64,000 nucleotides of DNA from Anaerolinea sp. (GTDB lineage: Bacteria > Chloroflexota > Anaerolineae > Anaerolineales > Villigracilaceae): positions 204,811 through 268,810 of the forward strand of contig DYID01000001.1 in assembly GCA_020723805.1 (NCBI GenBank). Reading direction: 5' to 3'. Shown here piece by piece: positions 23,908 through 34,365 of the stretch (position 1 is its first letter; each line of letters begins with the position of its first letter). The position numbers and the translations under genes were made by a program. The notes below the pieces were generated by a model. It saw only the letters and a program-made list of their open reading frames with translations. It was not told where the DNA came from and did not search any database.

Positions 23908-25113
23908 ATGAATACAAAAGACTTTATTGCATTGGAAGAACAATACGGAGCGCACAACTACCATCCGCTCGATGTGGTTATCGAACGGGCGGAGGGGGTG
24001 TGGGTGTACGATGTGGAGGGGAAGAGGTATCTCGACTGCCTCTCCTCCTATTCGGCGGTCAATCAGGGACACGTTCACCCGCAGATTCTCGCGGCTTTGC
24101 TCGAACAGGCGAAGCGGGTCACGCTGACCTCCCGCGCCTTCCGCAATGATCAGCTGCCGCTGCTTTACAAGGAACTTTCCGACATGACCGGCTACGAGAT
24201 GTCTCTGCCGATGAACAGTGGGGCAGAAGCGGTCGAGACGGCGGTCAAACTGGCGCGCAAGTGGGCGTATCAGGTCAAGGGTGTGCCGCGTCATCGGGCA
24301 GAAATCATCGTGGCGGAAGGCAACTTCCACGGGCGGACGGTCACCATCATCTCGTTTTCCACCGAGCCTTCCTACCGCAATGATTTCGGTCCGTTCACGC
24401 CCGGCTTTGTGGTTGTAAAGTATGGCGACGCCGAAGCAATTGAAAAGGCGATCACTCCCAACACGGCGGCGGTGCTGCTCGAGCCGATTCAAGGCGAAGC
24501 GGGAGTCATCGTCCCGCCGGCGGGATATTTGAAACAGGTAGCGGAGATTTGCAAGCGCAACAACGTGCTTTTCATCGCGGATGAGATTCAAACGGGTCTG
24601 GCGCGGACGGGGAAACTATTCGCCTCGCATCATGAAGATGTCCGCCCCGATGTGATGATCGTGGGCAAGGCATTGAGCGGGGGCTTTTACCCGGTCTCGG
24701 CGGTGCTGGCAGACCGGGAGATTCTCGGCTTGTTCCAGCCCGGCGAGCATGGCTCCACCTTCGGCGGGAATCCGCTGGGGGCGGCGGTGGCGCGTGCGGC
24801 GTTGAGGGTGATCCGCGAGGAAAAACTGGCGGAACGCGCCCAGCAGTTGGGCAATTACTTCATGGAGCAGTTGGCGGAGATTCCCAGCCCGCACGTGAAG
24901 GAAGTGCGCGGAAAGGGCTTGCTGATTGGCGTGGAATTGAAGCCGGAGGCGGGAGGCGCGCGCCGCTTCTGTGAAGCGCTGCAGACCAAGGGCATCCTTG
25001 CCAAAGAGACACACGAACACGTCATCCGTTTTGCCCCCCCGCTGGTCATTGACAAGGAGACCATTGACTGGGCGCTGCCGTCCATTCGTGAAGTATTGAA
25101 TATGAAATCTTAG
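23908..25113 (+). CDS. rocD: ornithine--oxo-acid aminotransferase
   Basis: The 401-residue class III PLP aminotransferase matches ornithine delta-aminotransferase: the start [29 protein letters not shown] is typical, followed by [29 protein letters not shown], the PLP aspartate in [14 protein letters not shown] and the PLP lysine in [14 protein letters not shown]. It converts ornithine and 2-oxoglutarate to glutamate semialdehyde and glutamate. I chose the ATG at 23908 because GGAG lies five bases upstream; the frame is open to 23845 without a good site. It follows argF. Confidence 0.95.
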   Translation: MNTKDFIALEEQYGAHNYHPLDVVIERAEGVWVYDVEGKRYLDCLSSYSAVNQGHVHPQILAALLEQAKRVTLTSRAFRNDQLPLLYKELSDMTGYEMSLPMNSGAEAVETAVKLARKWAYQVKGVPRHRAEIIVAEGNFHGRTVTIISFSTEPSYRNDFGPFTPGFVVVKYGDAEAIEKAITPNTAAVLLEPIQGEAGVIVPPAGYLKQVAEICKRNNVLFIADEIQTGLARTGKLFASHHEDVRPDVMIVGKALSGGFYPVSAVLADREILGLFQPGEHGSTFGGNPLGAAVARAALRVIREEKLAERAQQLGNYFMEQLAEIPSPHVKEVRGKGLLIGVELKPEAGGARRFCEALQTKGILAKETHEHVIRFAPPLVIDKETIDWALPSIREVLNMKS

Positions 25114-25117
25114 GAGT

Positions 25118-25203
25118 TCACCTTACGCAGTTTTCTCGTAGCGCGACATTTATGTCGCCTGAAAAAGCAAGATAAATCTCGCGCCACTGCGTAAGGTGAG
25201 TTA
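25118..25203 (+). repeat. MITE-like repeat family A, copy 2
   Basis: This copy has the clearest terminal inverted repeats, TCACCTTACGCAGT and ACTGCGTAAGGTGA, enclosing GCGCGACATTTATGTCGC and GCAAGATAAATCTCGC hairpins. It lies between rocD and ald. Confidence 0.9.
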
Positions 25204-25214
25204 GGAGGTAGTAC

Positions 25215-26309
25215 ATGAACATAGGCATTCCGAAAGAAAGGCGTCCCTTCGAGTTTCGGGTGGGGTTGTCGCCGGCTGGGGTGGCGATTCTGACTCAGAA
25301 GGGGCACCAGGTTTACGTCGAGCATGAAGCGGGCGTAGGCGCAGGCTTCAGCGATTTGGAGTACGAAAAGGCGGGAGCGCGTCTCGTCTATTCGGCGGAT
25401 GAAGTCTTCGGGCGCGCCGATTTGTTGCTCAAGGTCGCCCGTCCCACCAAGGAAGAAATCGAGTGGCAGCGCGCCGGCACGACGATTGCCGGGCTGCTGC
25501 ATCTCGCCTCCACCCAGCGCGACAAGATTGACCTGCTGCTGGAAAAGAAGATTACCTCGGTGGCGTATGAGCAGATTCAACTGGCGGATAACTCCTTGCC
25601 GGTTCTGCGCCCCTTCAGCGAGATTGGCGGGAGCATGTGCGCCACGATTGCGGCACGCTTCCTGCAAAACAACCGCGGCGGCAAGGGGATTTTGCTGGGC
25701 GGCGTGCCTGGCGTGCCGCCCGCCGAAGTGGTGATTTTGGGCAGCGGTGTGGTGGCAACGTATGCCACCCGTGCCTTTCTGGGACTGGGCGCGCATGTGA
25801 CCGTGATTAGCAATGACCTGACAGGTTTGCAGCGTCTGCATGAAGGCTACCCCGGCATCGTCACCATGATGTCCTCCGAGCGCAACATCGAAAAGGCGAC
25901 TGCCTTTGCCGATGTGGTGGTGGGCGCCGTGCTGGTGCCGGGTCAACGTGCGCCCATTTTGGTCACCCGCAAGATGGTACAGAACATGAAGCCGCGTTCG
26001 GTCATCATTGACGTGAGCATTGACCAGGGCGGTTGTTTCGAGACTTCGCGCCCCACCACCCACGAACTGCCCGTGTACGTGGAGGAGGGCGTCACTCATT
26101 ATTGCGTGCCAAACATGCCCAGCGTGGTGGCGCGCACCGCCACACATGCCTTTGTCAACGCCGCCATGCCCTACATCATCGAAATCGCCGATAAGGGCGT
26201 GGAAGCCGCCGCCTCCGCCAACCCGGCGTTGGAAAAGGCAATCAACACCCATCAGGGCAAATTGGTGCATTTGAAGATTTTCGAGGAGGCGGCGTATGGA
26301 CTGGACTAG
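25215..26309 (+). CDS. ald: alanine dehydrogenase-family protein
   Basis: The 364-residue protein has the AlaDH/PNT N-terminal domain (MNIGIPKERRPFEFRVGLSP, then LLLKVARP, GLLHLAS) and the Rossmann domain with VVILGSGVVATYATRAFLGLGAHVTVIS (shown here only as the NAD-binding stretch GSGVVA). IDVSIDQGGCFETSRPTTH and HYCVPNMPSVVARTATHA are AlaDH signatures. It would interconvert alanine and pyruvate with NAD. A ribosome site AGGAGG precedes the ATG. Its last 14 bases overlap the CoA-transferase gene, so they are co-transcribed. An alternative is a related opine or lysine-type dehydrogenase, but the signatures favour alanine. Confidence 0.88.
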   Translation: MNIGIPKERRPFEFRVGLSPAGVAILTQKGHQVYVEHEAGVGAGFSDLEYEKAGARLVYSADEVFGRADLLLKVARPTKEEIEWQRAGTTIAGLLHLASTQRDKIDLLLEKKITSVAYEQIQLADNSLPVLRPFSEIGGSMCATIAARFLQNNRGGKGILLGGVPGVPPAEVVILGSGVVATYATRAFLGLGAHVTVISNDLTGLQRLHEGYPGIVTMMSSERNIEKATAFADVVVGAVLVPGQRAPILVTRKMVQNMKPRSVIIDVSIDQGGCFETSRPTTHELPVYVEEGVTHYCVPNMPSVVARTATHAFVNAAMPYIIEIADKGVEAAASANPALEKAINTHQGKLVHLKIFEEAAYGLD

Positions 26310-27609
26310 CATTTATCAGGCGCGCATTACCACCCCGCAGGAAGCCGTGCGCGCCGCCATCAAATCGGGGAACCGCGTCTTCCTGACCGGCAACGTCTCG
26401 GTGCCTCAAAAGATACTCGCCGCTCTGGTCGAATACGCCCCTCACCTCAAGGATGTGGAAATCTGCCAGGCGTTGACGATTGGCTCCGCCGATTACGTCA
26501 AACCCGAAATGGAAGGGCATCTGCGCGTCAACACCATGTTCATCAGCCACAACGTCCGCAAGGCGGTGCATGAGGGACGCGCAGATTTCACCCCCGTCCT
26601 GCTTTCGGAGTTTCCGCTGTTGTTCAAGCGCGGCTACCTCCCGTTGGATGTGGCAATCATTCACGTCTCCCTGCCCGACGAGCATGGCTTCTGCAGCCTG
26701 GGCGTGGAAGTGGGGCTGACCAAGTCGCCGGCCGAATCAGCCAAGGTCATCATCGCCGAAGTCAACCAGCAGATGCCGCGCACGCTGGGCGATTCCTTCA
26801 TCCACGTCAGCCGCCTCAACTACATTGTCCCGGTGGATTATCCCATTGTCGAAATGCCCATGAGCGAAGAGGGCAACTCCGAAATCGTGGAGCGCATCGC
26901 CGGCTTCATTGCCGAACTCATCCCCGACGGCGCGACCATGCAGTTGGGCATTGGCGCCATCCCCGACGCCGTGCTCAAATATCTGAAGGACAAAAAAGAC
27001 CTCGGCGTGCACTCCGAACTGTTCTCCGACGGCGTGATAGATTTGGTCAACGCCGGCGTGCTCACCAACGCCCGCAAGACCCTGCACCCCGGCAAAATCA
27101 TCGCCGGTTTCATGCTCGGCACCAAACGGCTCTACGACTGGTCGGACGACAATCCCATGATCGAGTTCCACCGCACCGAATACGTCAACGACCCGTTCAT
27201 CATCGCCCAGAACGAGCGCATGGTTGCCATCAACTCCGCCATCGAGGTGGACCTGACCGGTCAGGTTTGCGCCGACAGCATCGGACCCAAACTTTACAGC
27301 GGCGTAGGCGGACAGTTAGACTTTATCTACGGCGCCTCCCGCGCCAAAGACGGCGTGCCCATCATTGCCCTGCCCAGCACGACCACCTTGAAGGACGGAA
27401 CGCCGGTCACCCGCATCGCCGCCATGCTCAAGCAGGGCGCCGGCGTGGTCACCACCCGTAACCACGTGCGCTATGTCGTCACCGAATACGGCGTCGCCGA
27501 CCTCTACGGCAAGACCATCCGTCAGCGCGCGCGGCAGCTCATCAACATTGCCCATCCCGATTTCCGCGCCGACCTCGAAAAGCAGGCGAAGGAACTGCAT
27601 TACCTGTAA
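26296..27609 (+). CDS. acetyl-CoA hydrolase/transferase family CoA-transferase
   Basis: The 437-residue protein belongs to the Cat1/AbfT group (propionate, butyrate, 4-hydroxybutyrate or acetate CoA-transferases). Visible motifs are VFLTGNVSVPQ near the start, VSLPDEHGFCSLGVEV, TMQLGIGAIPDAVL and the active-site glutamate in VHSELFSDGVIDL; VGGQLDFIYGA and VVTEYGVADLYG follow. It exchanges CoA between acyl groups, typical of fermentative acid production. Overlap with ald suggests joint use, for example alanine to pyruvate to acyl-CoA, with CoA recycled here. The true acyl substrate cannot be read from the sequence. Confidence 0.88.
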   Translation: MDWTSIYQARITTPQEAVRAAIKSGNRVFLTGNVSVPQKILAALVEYAPHLKDVEICQALTIGSADYVKPEMEGHLRVNTMFISHNVRKAVHEGRADFTPVLLSEFPLLFKRGYLPLDVAIIHVSLPDEHGFCSLGVEVGLTKSPAESAKVIIAEVNQQMPRTLGDSFIHVSRLNYIVPVDYPIVEMPMSEEGNSEIVERIAGFIAELIPDGATMQLGIGAIPDAVLKYLKDKKDLGVHSELFSDGVIDLVNAGVLTNARKTLHPGKIIAGFMLGTKRLYDWSDDNPMIEFHRTEYVNDPFIIAQNERMVAINSAIEVDLTGQVCADSIGPKLYSGVGGQLDFIYGASRAKDGVPIIALPSTTTLKDGTPVTRIAAMLKQGAGVVTTRNHVRYVVTEYGVADLYGKTIRQRARQLINIAHPDFRADLEKQAKELHYL

Positions 27610-27610
27610 C

Positions 27611-27690
27611 CCGCCTTACGCCGTAACGCGAGATTTATCTCGCGTTTTCAGGCGATATAGCCCCACGAGTAAACTGCGTAACATTAACTT
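27611..27690 (-). repeat. MITE-like repeat family A, copy 3 (inverted orientation)
   Basis: CGCCTTACGCCGTAA, then GCGAGATTTATCTCGC and AGGCGATATAG, ending in CTGCGTAACATTAACTT. The internal module order is reversed relative to copies 1 and 2; the GCGACAT hairpin has decayed. Confidence 0.8.
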
Positions 27691-27698
27691 TCGGGCAA

Positions 27699-27741
27699 CT
27701 CACCGCAGGGAATGGTGTTATCACCCTGCGGTGAGTATAAT
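27699..27741 (+). promoter_or_regulatory. 12-bp hairpin, TATAAT box and T-run upstream of pyruvate kinase
   Basis: CTCACCGCAGGG (27699-27710) and CCCTGCGGTGAG (27724-27735) form a perfect 12-base stem with a 13-base loop. It is followed at once by TATAATTTTTTATAGG. As RNA this resembles a terminator for the upstream operon; as DNA, TATAAT (27736-27741) is a good -10 box for the pyruvate kinase gene, with AGGA before its ATG at 27760. Confidence 0.65.
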
Positions 27742-27759
27742 TTTTTATAGGAAACACAC

Positions 27760-29199
27760 ATGAACCGCAAAGCCAAGATCGTCGCTACCATCGGTCCTGC
27801 CAGCCAGGACGAAGCCGTGCTCGAACGCCTCATCGAAGCCGGCATGAACGTCGCCCGCATGAACTTCTCGCACGGCACCCACGCACAACATGCCGAGCGC
27901 ATTGCCCGTATCCGTCAGGTCTCCGCCAGGCTGGGCAAGGCAGTCGGCATCCTCCAGGATTTGCAAGGACCCAAAATCCGCGTCGGCGCATTGGACGCGC
28001 CCATTCAACTGACCGAAGGCGAACACGTCATCCTCTACGTCAGCGGGACGACGCCCTCCGGCAACGGCGAAAAGAAAATCCCGGTGGACTTCCGTCAACT
28101 GTTCGATTCCGTGCGGACCTCCGACCGCCTCCTGCTCGACGACGGACGCCTCGCCCTCGAAGTTGTCTCCGTCAAAGACCGCCACCAACTGACCGCCAAA
28201 GTCATCGTCGGCGGACCGCTCTCCTCGCACAAAGGCATCAACTTGCCCGGCGTCCGTTTGCGCATTTCCGGTTTCACCGAAAAAGACGAGGCTGACCTCG
28301 CCTTCGGCATCGAAAACGACGTGGACGCTGTCGCCATTTCCTTTGTCCGCACGGTGGACGATGTCAAAAAGGTGCGCTACGCCATGGAGCGCTTCTCCAA
28401 AGGCGGGCGCATGCCCATGCTGATTGCCAAACTCGAAAAACCCGAAGCCCTCGACAACCTCGACGCCATCCTCGACAACGTGGACGGCGTGATGGTGGCG
28501 CGCGGCGACCTCGGCGTGGAACTGCCCCCTGAGCGCGTCCCCGCCCTGCAAAAGCACATCATCCGCACCGCCAACGCACGCGCCAAACTGGTCATCACCG
28601 CCACCCAAATGCTCGAATCCATGATTACCAATCCGCTCCCCACCCGCGCCGAAGCCTCCGACGTTGCCAACGCCATCTTCGACGGCACCGACGCGGTCAT
28701 GCTCTCCGCCGAAACCGCCTCCGGGAAATATCCCGTTGAAGCGGTGCAGATGATGGATCGCATCGTGCGGGAGGCGGAGGCGCACTTCTTCGAATGGGGG
28801 ACGGAGCAAACCGTGCAGGGCTTCGAACAGAGCGATGCGGCTTCGATGGCGCGCGCCGCCCAGGCGCTGGCAAACGACAAAAACGTCAAAGCCGTGGCGT
28901 GCTTCACCACACAAGGACGCACCGCCTGGCTCATGTCCAAAATCCGCCCGCGTGTGCCAATCATGGCATTCACCCCCGACCCCAAAACCTACACCCGTAT
29001 GGCGTTCATGTGGGGCGTGCGTCCCCAGCAGGTGCAGTTTGCTTCCTCGCTCGAAGAAATGCTCGATCACGTGGACACCGCCCTCATGCGTTCCGACGTC
29101 GTCCAGCCGGGCGACCAAGTGGTGCTGATTTGCGGATTCCCGGTTGGAGCCGTCCGCCCGCCGAACATGGCGTTACTGCACACGGTGGGGGAGGTGTGA
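27760..29199 (+). CDS. pyk: pyruvate kinase
   Basis: The 479-residue protein starts with RKAKIVATIGPASQ, has MNFSHGTHAQH, LQDLQGPKIRVG, the catalytic lysine in MLIAKLEKPEAL, the metal/substrate stretch VMVARGDLGVELP and the conserved MLESMITNPLPTRAEASDVAN, followed by a C-terminal domain. It makes pyruvate and ATP from phosphoenolpyruvate and ADP. It has no extra phosphoenolpyruvate-utilising domain at the end, so it is the shorter bacterial form. It has its own promoter-like element and ends 12 bases from the convergent amylosucrase gene. Confidence 0.97.
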   Translation: MNRKAKIVATIGPASQDEAVLERLIEAGMNVARMNFSHGTHAQHAERIARIRQVSARLGKAVGILQDLQGPKIRVGALDAPIQLTEGEHVILYVSGTTPSGNGEKKIPVDFRQLFDSVRTSDRLLLDDGRLALEVVSVKDRHQLTAKVIVGGPLSSHKGINLPGVRLRISGFTEKDEADLAFGIENDVDAVAISFVRTVDDVKKVRYAMERFSKGGRMPMLIAKLEKPEALDNLDAILDNVDGVMVARGDLGVELPPERVPALQKHIIRTANARAKLVITATQMLESMITNPLPTRAEASDVANAIFDGTDAVMLSAETASGKYPVEAVQMMDRIVREAEAHFFEWGTEQTVQGFEQSDAASMARAAQALANDKNVKAVACFTTQGRTAWLMSKIRPRVPIMAFTPDPKTYTRMAFMWGVRPQQVQFASSLEEMLDHVDTALMRSDVVQPGDQVVLICGFPVGAVRPPNMALLHTVGEV

Positions 29200-29211
29200 A
29201 CCTCCCCCGCC

Positions 29212-31164
29212 TCAGCCGCGGACCTTGTGCCTGAGCGCCACAAAATCGAGCGCTTCCACCCTCCAGCCTTTTCCTGCTTCCGGCACACTCCTGCCGTACA
29301 ACCGCTCCCACTCCCCGCCTGCCCCCAGCGCCTCCGCCGAAATCGTCTGCGGGCTCTCCGAGAAGTTTGCCAGCACGGCAATTCTCTCTTCTGCCCCTTC
29401 CCGCAAAAAGCCAAGCACATGGTCGCTGCCTGTCGGAATGACCTTGAGTGGACCGCACGAAAAGGCAGGGTGTGACTTGCGCAATCGAATCAATTCCTGC
29501 AAGCCCTGAAACACGCGCCCCTCGATGGTGGAGGGGTCGTTTCTTTTGGCATATCTGTTCCAGTCCGCTTTGGGGCGGTGAACCCAGCGGCTGTCGTTTT
29601 GATGGGCGGGGTCTTCACGGTAACTGTAATCGTTGAGCGTGCCGATTTCGTCGCCCAGATAGAGCAGGGGAATGCCTCCGGCGGTGAGAATGACCCCGTG
29701 AATGAGCAGGATGCGGCGGATGGCAAATTCAACCTGCTCAGGTCCCTCCTCGATCAATGCCTTTTCCAACCCTGCCAGCGAGGCGCAGGTGCCGCTGATG
29801 CGACAGTCGCCGGTTTTGGGGTTTTCCTGAAAGGGAAGCCCGCGCGCGAAACTGCCGGGAAACCTGCCGCGATAGAACTCGTTGAGAAAGTTGCGATGGT
29901 CTGATGGGTTGATGCCCAGCACGGCGGCGTCCTCGTCGGAGAACGTCCAACCGATGTCATCGTGGACGCGCACGTAGTTGACCCACGCCGTCTGCGGATG
30001 GATTTGAAAGCGCTCCGCCAAGGCTTTGGAGAGCAGGCGCACTTTACGCGTCGCCAGCGAGTTCCACAGCAGCGCCATGAGGAGAGGATTGTAGGAAATC
30101 TGACATTCTTCTGGGTCAATGTATTTGACCACGTCATCCGGGTGGACGATGGCTTCGGACTTGAAGATGAGGCTGGGAGCGGCAATGCGCGCCGCCGCGT
30201 TGAATGCGCGGATAAGGGTATGCGCCTTGGGCAGGTTCTCGCAATTGGTGCCCATCTCCTTCCAGATGAAGGCGACGGCGTCGAGGCGGATGACCTCCAC
30301 GCCCTGATTGGCAAGGAAGAGCATCTCCTCCACCATGCGGTTGAAGACAGCCGGGTTGTCGTAGTTCAAGTCCCACTGGTATTTGTGGAAGGTCGTCCAG
30401 ACCCACTTTTGCATGTGGGGGTCGAAGGTGAAGGCGCCGGGGTGTTCGTCGGGAAAGATTTCCCTGAGATTCCGCTCGTAGAGGTCGGGCAGGCTGCGGT
30501 CGGGGAAGATGCGGTAGTAGTCCTGAAACTCCTCATCTCCTGCGCGGGCTTTTTGCGCCCATTCATGTTCGTCCGAAGTGTGGTTGAAGACCAGGTCCGC
30601 CGCCAGGCTGATGCCCGCCTGACGCAGTTCGCGCGCCAGCGAGGCGAGTTGTTCCATCGTGCCGAGCGAGGGAGCAACTTTGCGGTAGTTGCTCACGGCG
30701 TAGCCGCCGTCGTTTTCGCCGTCGGGCGAATCGTAGAAGGGCATGATGTGCAGGTAGGTGAGACCGAGTTCCTTGAAGTAGGGGATTTTTGCACGCAGCC
30801 CTTCGAGATTATCCGCAAACAAATCCACATAGCAGACGCCGCCGAGCATGGTATGCGACTGGAACCAGAGCGGGTCGCGTTCGCGCTGGCGGTCGAGTTC
30901 GCGCAGGTCGGCGGGGCGGTCAAACCAGGCGCGGGCGAGGCTCATCAGCAAATCTTCGGCGTGGAAGAAGTAATCGTAGCGGTCTCCGTAGAGTTCGAGG
31001 TGATGGCGGAAGAGCCGCGCGAAATGTTCCTCCAGCCGCGCTTTGAATTCCTCCCAGCCCTGCGGGTCGCGTTCGATGTGCGGCTTGAGTTTTTCCTCCA
31101 GCCTCGGCAAGAGGCGGTGAAGGGTGCGCCGCGCTTCGCGTTCGTGATGAATAACAGCCGCCAT
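29212..31164 (-). CDS. amylosucrase (GH13)
   Basis: The 650-residue protein matches amylosucrase, which transfers glucose from sucrose to an alpha-1,4-glucan and releases fructose. It has the helical N-terminal domain typical of this enzyme, the TIM barrel with [15 protein letters not shown], the nucleophile aspartate in [17 protein letters not shown], the acid glutamate in [13 protein letters not shown] and the transition-state residues in [12 protein letters not shown], plus the amylosucrase-type segment [12 protein letters not shown] start at the ATG at 31164, five bases after the treS stop codon, with GGAA in the treS end as ribosome site. It is the last gene of the sugar operon. Confidence 0.93.
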   Translation of the reverse strand: MAAVIHHEREARRTLHRLLPRLEEKLKPHIERDPQGWEEFKARLEEHFARLFRHHLELYGDRYDYFFHAEDLLMSLARAWFDRPADLRELDRQRERDPLWFQSHTMLGGVCYVDLFADNLEGLRAKIPYFKELGLTYLHIMPFYDSPDGENDGGYAVSNYRKVAPSLGTMEQLASLARELRQAGISLAADLVFNHTSDEHEWAQKARAGDEEFQDYYRIFPDRSLPDLYERNLREIFPDEHPGAFTFDPHMQKWVWTTFHKYQWDLNYDNPAVFNRMVEEMLFLANQGVEVIRLDAVAFIWKEMGTNCENLPKAHTLIRAFNAAARIAAPSLIFKSEAIVHPDDVVKYIDPEECQISYNPLLMALLWNSLATRKVRLLSKALAERFQIHPQTAWVNYVRVHDDIGWTFSDEDAAVLGINPSDHRNFLNEFYRGRFPGSFARGLPFQENPKTGDCRISGTCASLAGLEKALIEEGPEQVEFAIRRILLIHGVILTAGGIPLLYLGDEIGTLNDYSYREDPAHQNDSRWVHRPKADWNRYAKRNDPSTIEGRVFQGLQELIRLRKSHPAFSCGPLKVIPTGSDHVLGFLREGAEERIAVLANFSESPQTISAEALGAGGEWERLYGRSVPEAGKGWRVEALDFVALRHKVRG

Positions 31165-31169
31165 GTGAT

Positions 31170-32771
31170 TTATTCCGTCGTTTCCAAAAGCCAAAGGTAT
31201 TGAAAGGGTGCGAGGGTGAGCGCGCCGCTGTCAATCTGTTTGCCCGTCAGCAGGTCCGTTCCGCGGCGCTCGATCTTCACTTCCTGCGGCTGGTCCGAGA
31301 GGTTGTTGAGGATCAGCAGGGTTTCATCCTGATGGGTTCGGTGATATGCGGCGACGGCGTTCGTCCCCGCCTCTGCCCAGGCAAAGCTGCCCCGCCCGAA
31401 GGCGTGATGCTGCTTGCGGACTGCGATCATGTTCTGGATGGTGTGCCACAACGAACCCTGTTCCCGCATCTGCGCCTCGACGTTGACTCGCGCCGGTCCG
31501 AAGACTTGATCTTCGATCAACGGGCTGTACCAGACCTCCGGCGGCGCTTCGGAGAACCCGGCGCTTGGTCGGTCGTCCCATTGCATCGGCGTGCGGACGC
31601 CGTTGCGGTCGTGGAGCCAGATGTTATCTCCCATGCCGATTTCGTCGCCATAGTAGAGGATGGGCGAGCCGGGCAGGGTGAAGAGCAGAGAATATGCCAG
31701 TTCGATCTTTCGGCGGTCGTTATCGAGCAGGGGCGCCAAGCGGCGGCGGATGCCGAGGTTGAGTTTCATGCGCGGTTCGGGCGCGTACTCGCGCCACATC
31801 CATTGACGTTCCTCCTCGGTGACCATTTCGAGGGTCAGTTCATCGTGGTTACGGAGGAAGATGCACCATTGACAATTTTCGGGGATGGGCGGGGTGCGGT
31901 TGAGGATGTCAACCATATCCTTCACCTGCCCCTTTTTCAATGCCATGTAGATGCGCGGCATGATGGGGAAGTGGAAGCCCATGTGGAATTCATCGCCGTC
32001 GCCGAAATAGAGCCGCACATCTTCGGGCCACTGGTTTGCCTCGCACAGCAGGATACGCCCGGGGTAGTGAGCGTCCATGAAGGCGCGCAGTCTCTTCAGG
32101 TAGGTATGGGTTTCAGGCAGGTTTTCGCAGTTGGTGCCTTCGCGCTCGAAGAGGTAGGGTACGGCGTCGGCGCGGAAGCCGTCAATGCCGAGGTCGAGCC
32201 AGAAGCGCGCCACGTTGATCATTTCCTCCTGCACGGCGGGGTTGTCGTAGTTCAGGTCGGGCTGGCTGGCGTAGAAGCGGTGCCAGTAATATTGCCCAGC
32301 CTGCTCGTCCCACGTCCAGTTGGAGGGTTCGGTGTCCAAGAAGATGATGCGGGCATCCTTGTATTTTTGATCTGTGTCGCTCCAGACGTAGTAGTTGCGG
32401 TAGGGGGAGTTGCGGTCGGCGCGGGCGGCTTGGAACCAGGGATGCTGATCGGAGGTGTGATTCAGCACGAGGTCCATGATGATGCGGATGCCGCGGCGGT
32501 GCGCCTCGCCGAGGAGAGCCTTGAAATCTTCCAGCGTGCCGAAGGTCTCGGCGATGTTGTAGAAGTCGGAGATGTCATAGCCGTCGTCCTTGAGCGGGGA
32601 AGGGTAAATGGGCATCAGCCAGAGGCAGTCCACGCCGAGACGCTGGAGGTAGTCGAGTTTTTGGGTCAGCCCGCGCAGATCGCCGTGACCGTCGCGATTG
32701 CTGTCGCGGAAGGCGCGTACATACACTTGATAGAAGACGGCGTCTTTATACCAAAGAGATAAATTGTCCAT
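31170..32771 (-). CDS. treS: trehalose synthase (maltose alpha-D-glucosyltransferase), GH13
   Basis: The 533-residue protein matches Tre[20 protein letters not shown] at the start, then [34 protein letters not shown], the nucleophile aspartate in [19 protein letters not shown], the acid glutamate in [13 protein letters not shown], and the signature [14 protein letters not shown] with [19 protein letters not shown]. It interconverts maltose and trehalose. No C-terminal maltokinase domain is fused. No clear ribosome site is seen before the ATG, but the preceding gene ends 19 bases upstream. Confidence 0.93.
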   Translation of the reverse strand: MDNLSLWYKDAVFYQVYVRAFRDSNRDGHGDLRGLTQKLDYLQRLGVDCLWLMPIYPSPLKDDGYDISDFYNIAETFGTLEDFKALLGEAHRRGIRIIMDLVLNHTSDQHPWFQAARADRNSPYRNYYVWSDTDQKYKDARIIFLDTEPSNWTWDEQAGQYYWHRFYASQPDLNYDNPAVQEEMINVARFWLDLGIDGFRADAVPYLFEREGTNCENLPETHTYLKRLRAFMDAHYPGRILLCEANQWPEDVRLYFGDGDEFHMGFHFPIMPRIYMALKKGQVKDMVDILNRTPPIPENCQWCIFLRNHDELTLEMVTEEERQWMWREYAPEPRMKLNLGIRRRLAPLLDNDRRKIELAYSLLFTLPGSPILYYGDEIGMGDNIWLHDRNGVRTPMQWDDRPSAGFSEAPPEVWYSPLIEDQVFGPARVNVEAQMREQGSLWHTIQNMIAVRKQHHAFGRGSFAWAEAGTNAVAAYHRTHQDETLLILNNLSDQPQEVKIERRGTDLLTGKQIDSGALTLAPFQYLWLLETTE

Positions 32772-32790
32772 GTTGTTGTGTTGAGGGTGG

Positions 32791-33252
32791 TTATGAAGTT
32801 GAGTGTCTTGCCGCGTACCGTAATAACAGGACGAGGGTCAAGCCGGTCCATGCACCGGGCAGTGCGCCGGAGGTGAGGAAGCCCGGCAGGAGATGCAAGC
32901 CGGTGGTCCAGCCGATGACGCTCATCACGATCCACCAGCCCGCCCAGCGCACCTCCTTCTTGAGGATGAGCCATTGCGGAATGCCGACGGAGAGTCCCAG
33001 GAAGGGACCGAGCGGCACGTCGAACTGTGCGAAAAATAGGATGGCGAGCAGGAGGTAGCCGCCGATCCAGCCGGCAGCGCTGAAAACACCCCAGCGCCAA
33101 GCGTTGTGGATGCGTCCGTGCAAGACCGCCCATTGCAGCGCGGCGATGGCGGCTCCGGCGCTGACGATGGAAATACCGCTGTAGAGGATGTTCCCAAGCA
33201 CCCAGCCAGCGGTGGACGCCATGATCCAGTAAAACCAGAGCGCCCAGTCCAT
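32791..33252 (-). CDS. small membrane protein of the sugar operon, function unknown
   Basis: The 153-residue protein is very hydrophobic with about four or five membrane segments ([72 protein letters not shown], a C-terminal leucine stretch). Repeated W-x-x-G patterns suggest an internal duplication. I do not recognise a characterised family. It lies nine bases after the second permease gene and just before treS, so it is translated with the transporter and may assist it. Confidence 0.7.
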   Translation of the reverse strand: MDWALWFYWIMASTAGWVLGNILYSGISIVSAGAAIAALQWAVLHGRIHNAWRWGVFSAAGWIGGYLLLAILFFAQFDVPLGPFLGLSVGIPQWLILKKEVRWAGWWIVMSVIGWTTGLHLLPGFLTSGALPGAWTGLTLVLLLRYAARHSTS

Positions 33253-33261
33253 CGAAGCCGA

Positions 33262-34365
33262 TTATCCTTTCACCGAGCCTGCCAGCAAGCCGCGCACGAA
33301 GAAGCGTTGTAATCCAAAGAAGACCGCCAGCGGGAGAATCATGGAAACGAACGCGCCGGCAGTGAGCAAGTGCCAGTCCTGTCCGCGCGCGCCGACGATT
33401 GCCGCCATGCGCTGGGTGACCAGTTCGAACTCAGGGTTGCCGCCCAAAAAGATCAGCGCCACCAGATAATCATTCCAGACCCACAGGAATTGGAAGATGG
33501 CGAAGGAAGCGAGGGCTGGCAGAGAGAGGGGCAGGATGAGGCGGGTGAAAACGGTGAAATGAGAAGCGCCGTCAATGAACGCCGATTCGAGAATGTCGCG
33601 CGGCAGGGAACTGATGTAGTTGTAGAGCAGGTAGGTCGCCAGCGCCAGCCCAAAGCCGGTGTGCGCCAGCCAGATTGCCAGAAAAGTTCCGTTCAGGTTC
33701 AATGCCCGATAGTCGCGCAGAATCGGTACGAGGGCGATTTGAAGCGGTACGACCAGAAGCGCCACGACCATGATGAAGAGGGTGCGCCGGCCGGGAAAGT
33801 TCATCCAGGCGAAGGCATAGGCGGCAAAGGCGGCAATCAAAATGGGGATGACAGTGGATGGAACGGTGACTGCCAGGCTGTTCAGGAACGCGCCCGCCAT
33901 GTTGTCGCCGGGGACGACCTCGACCGTGCCGTCGGGCCGTGTGAATTCAAAGTTTTGACCGCCGAGGACTTGCCGGTAATTATCGAGGGTGAAGTTCCAT
34001 GAAACGGTCCACACCTTCTCTTGGACTTGTATCCGTCCGATGCGTTTATTCCCCACCCAAATCAGACGTTCTCCCTCAGGGGTGGTGAGCCCCGCGCGGA
34101 ATTGGTCGAAAGTTCCGCTGACGCCTTCCACTTCCATCACGCCATCGGGGTTCAGTCCGGCGGCAACGGGGTCAATTTCGCGGGTGACCTTCCATTCACG
34201 GTGGGGAAACACGTTCCACCAGCCGGAGACGGCAATGTCGTTGCGGTTGCGGAACGAGGAGATGAAGATACCCAGGGTTGGAACGGTCCACAGGATGACG
34301 AGCAGAAGAAGCGTACCGTTGACGAAGAGACTGCCGAGCAGTTTTTGTCGTTTTCCGCTTTTCAT
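33262..34365 (-). CDS. sugar ABC transporter permease, MalG type
   Basis: The 367-residue inner-membrane protein has six membrane segments and the EAA loop that contacts the ATPase, ESAFIDGASHFTVFTRLILPL. Between the first and second membrane helices there is an extra extracytoplasmic segment of about 100 residues (about 40-145), larger than in MalG of Escherichia coli. Its ATG overlaps the stop codon of the MalF-type gene by one base (TAATG), so the two are translationally coupled. Confidence 0.9.
   Translation of the reverse strand: MKSGKRQKLLGSLFVNGTLLLLVILWTVPTLGIFISSFRNRNDIAVSGWWNVFPHREWKVTREIDPVAAGLNPDGVMEVEGVSGTFDQFRAGLTTPEGERLIWVGNKRIGRIQVQEKVWTVSWNFTLDNYRQVLGGQNFEFTRPDGTVEVVPGDNMAGAFLNSLAVTVPSTVIPILIAAFAAYAFAWMNFPGRRTLFIMVVALLVVPLQIALVPILRDYRALNLNGTFLAIWLAHTGFGLALATYLLYNYISSLPRDILESAFIDGASHFTVFTRLILPLSLPALASFAIFQFLWVWNDYLVALIFLGGNPEFELVTQRMAAIVGARGQDWHLLTAGAFVSMILPLAVFFGLQRFFVRGLLAGSVKG

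Noticed and set aside
29962-32762. Long plus-strand frames opposite amylosucrase and treS
   Set aside because: They mirror highly conserved GH13 genes and contain only Val/Gly/Glu/Arg-rich sequence without motifs.
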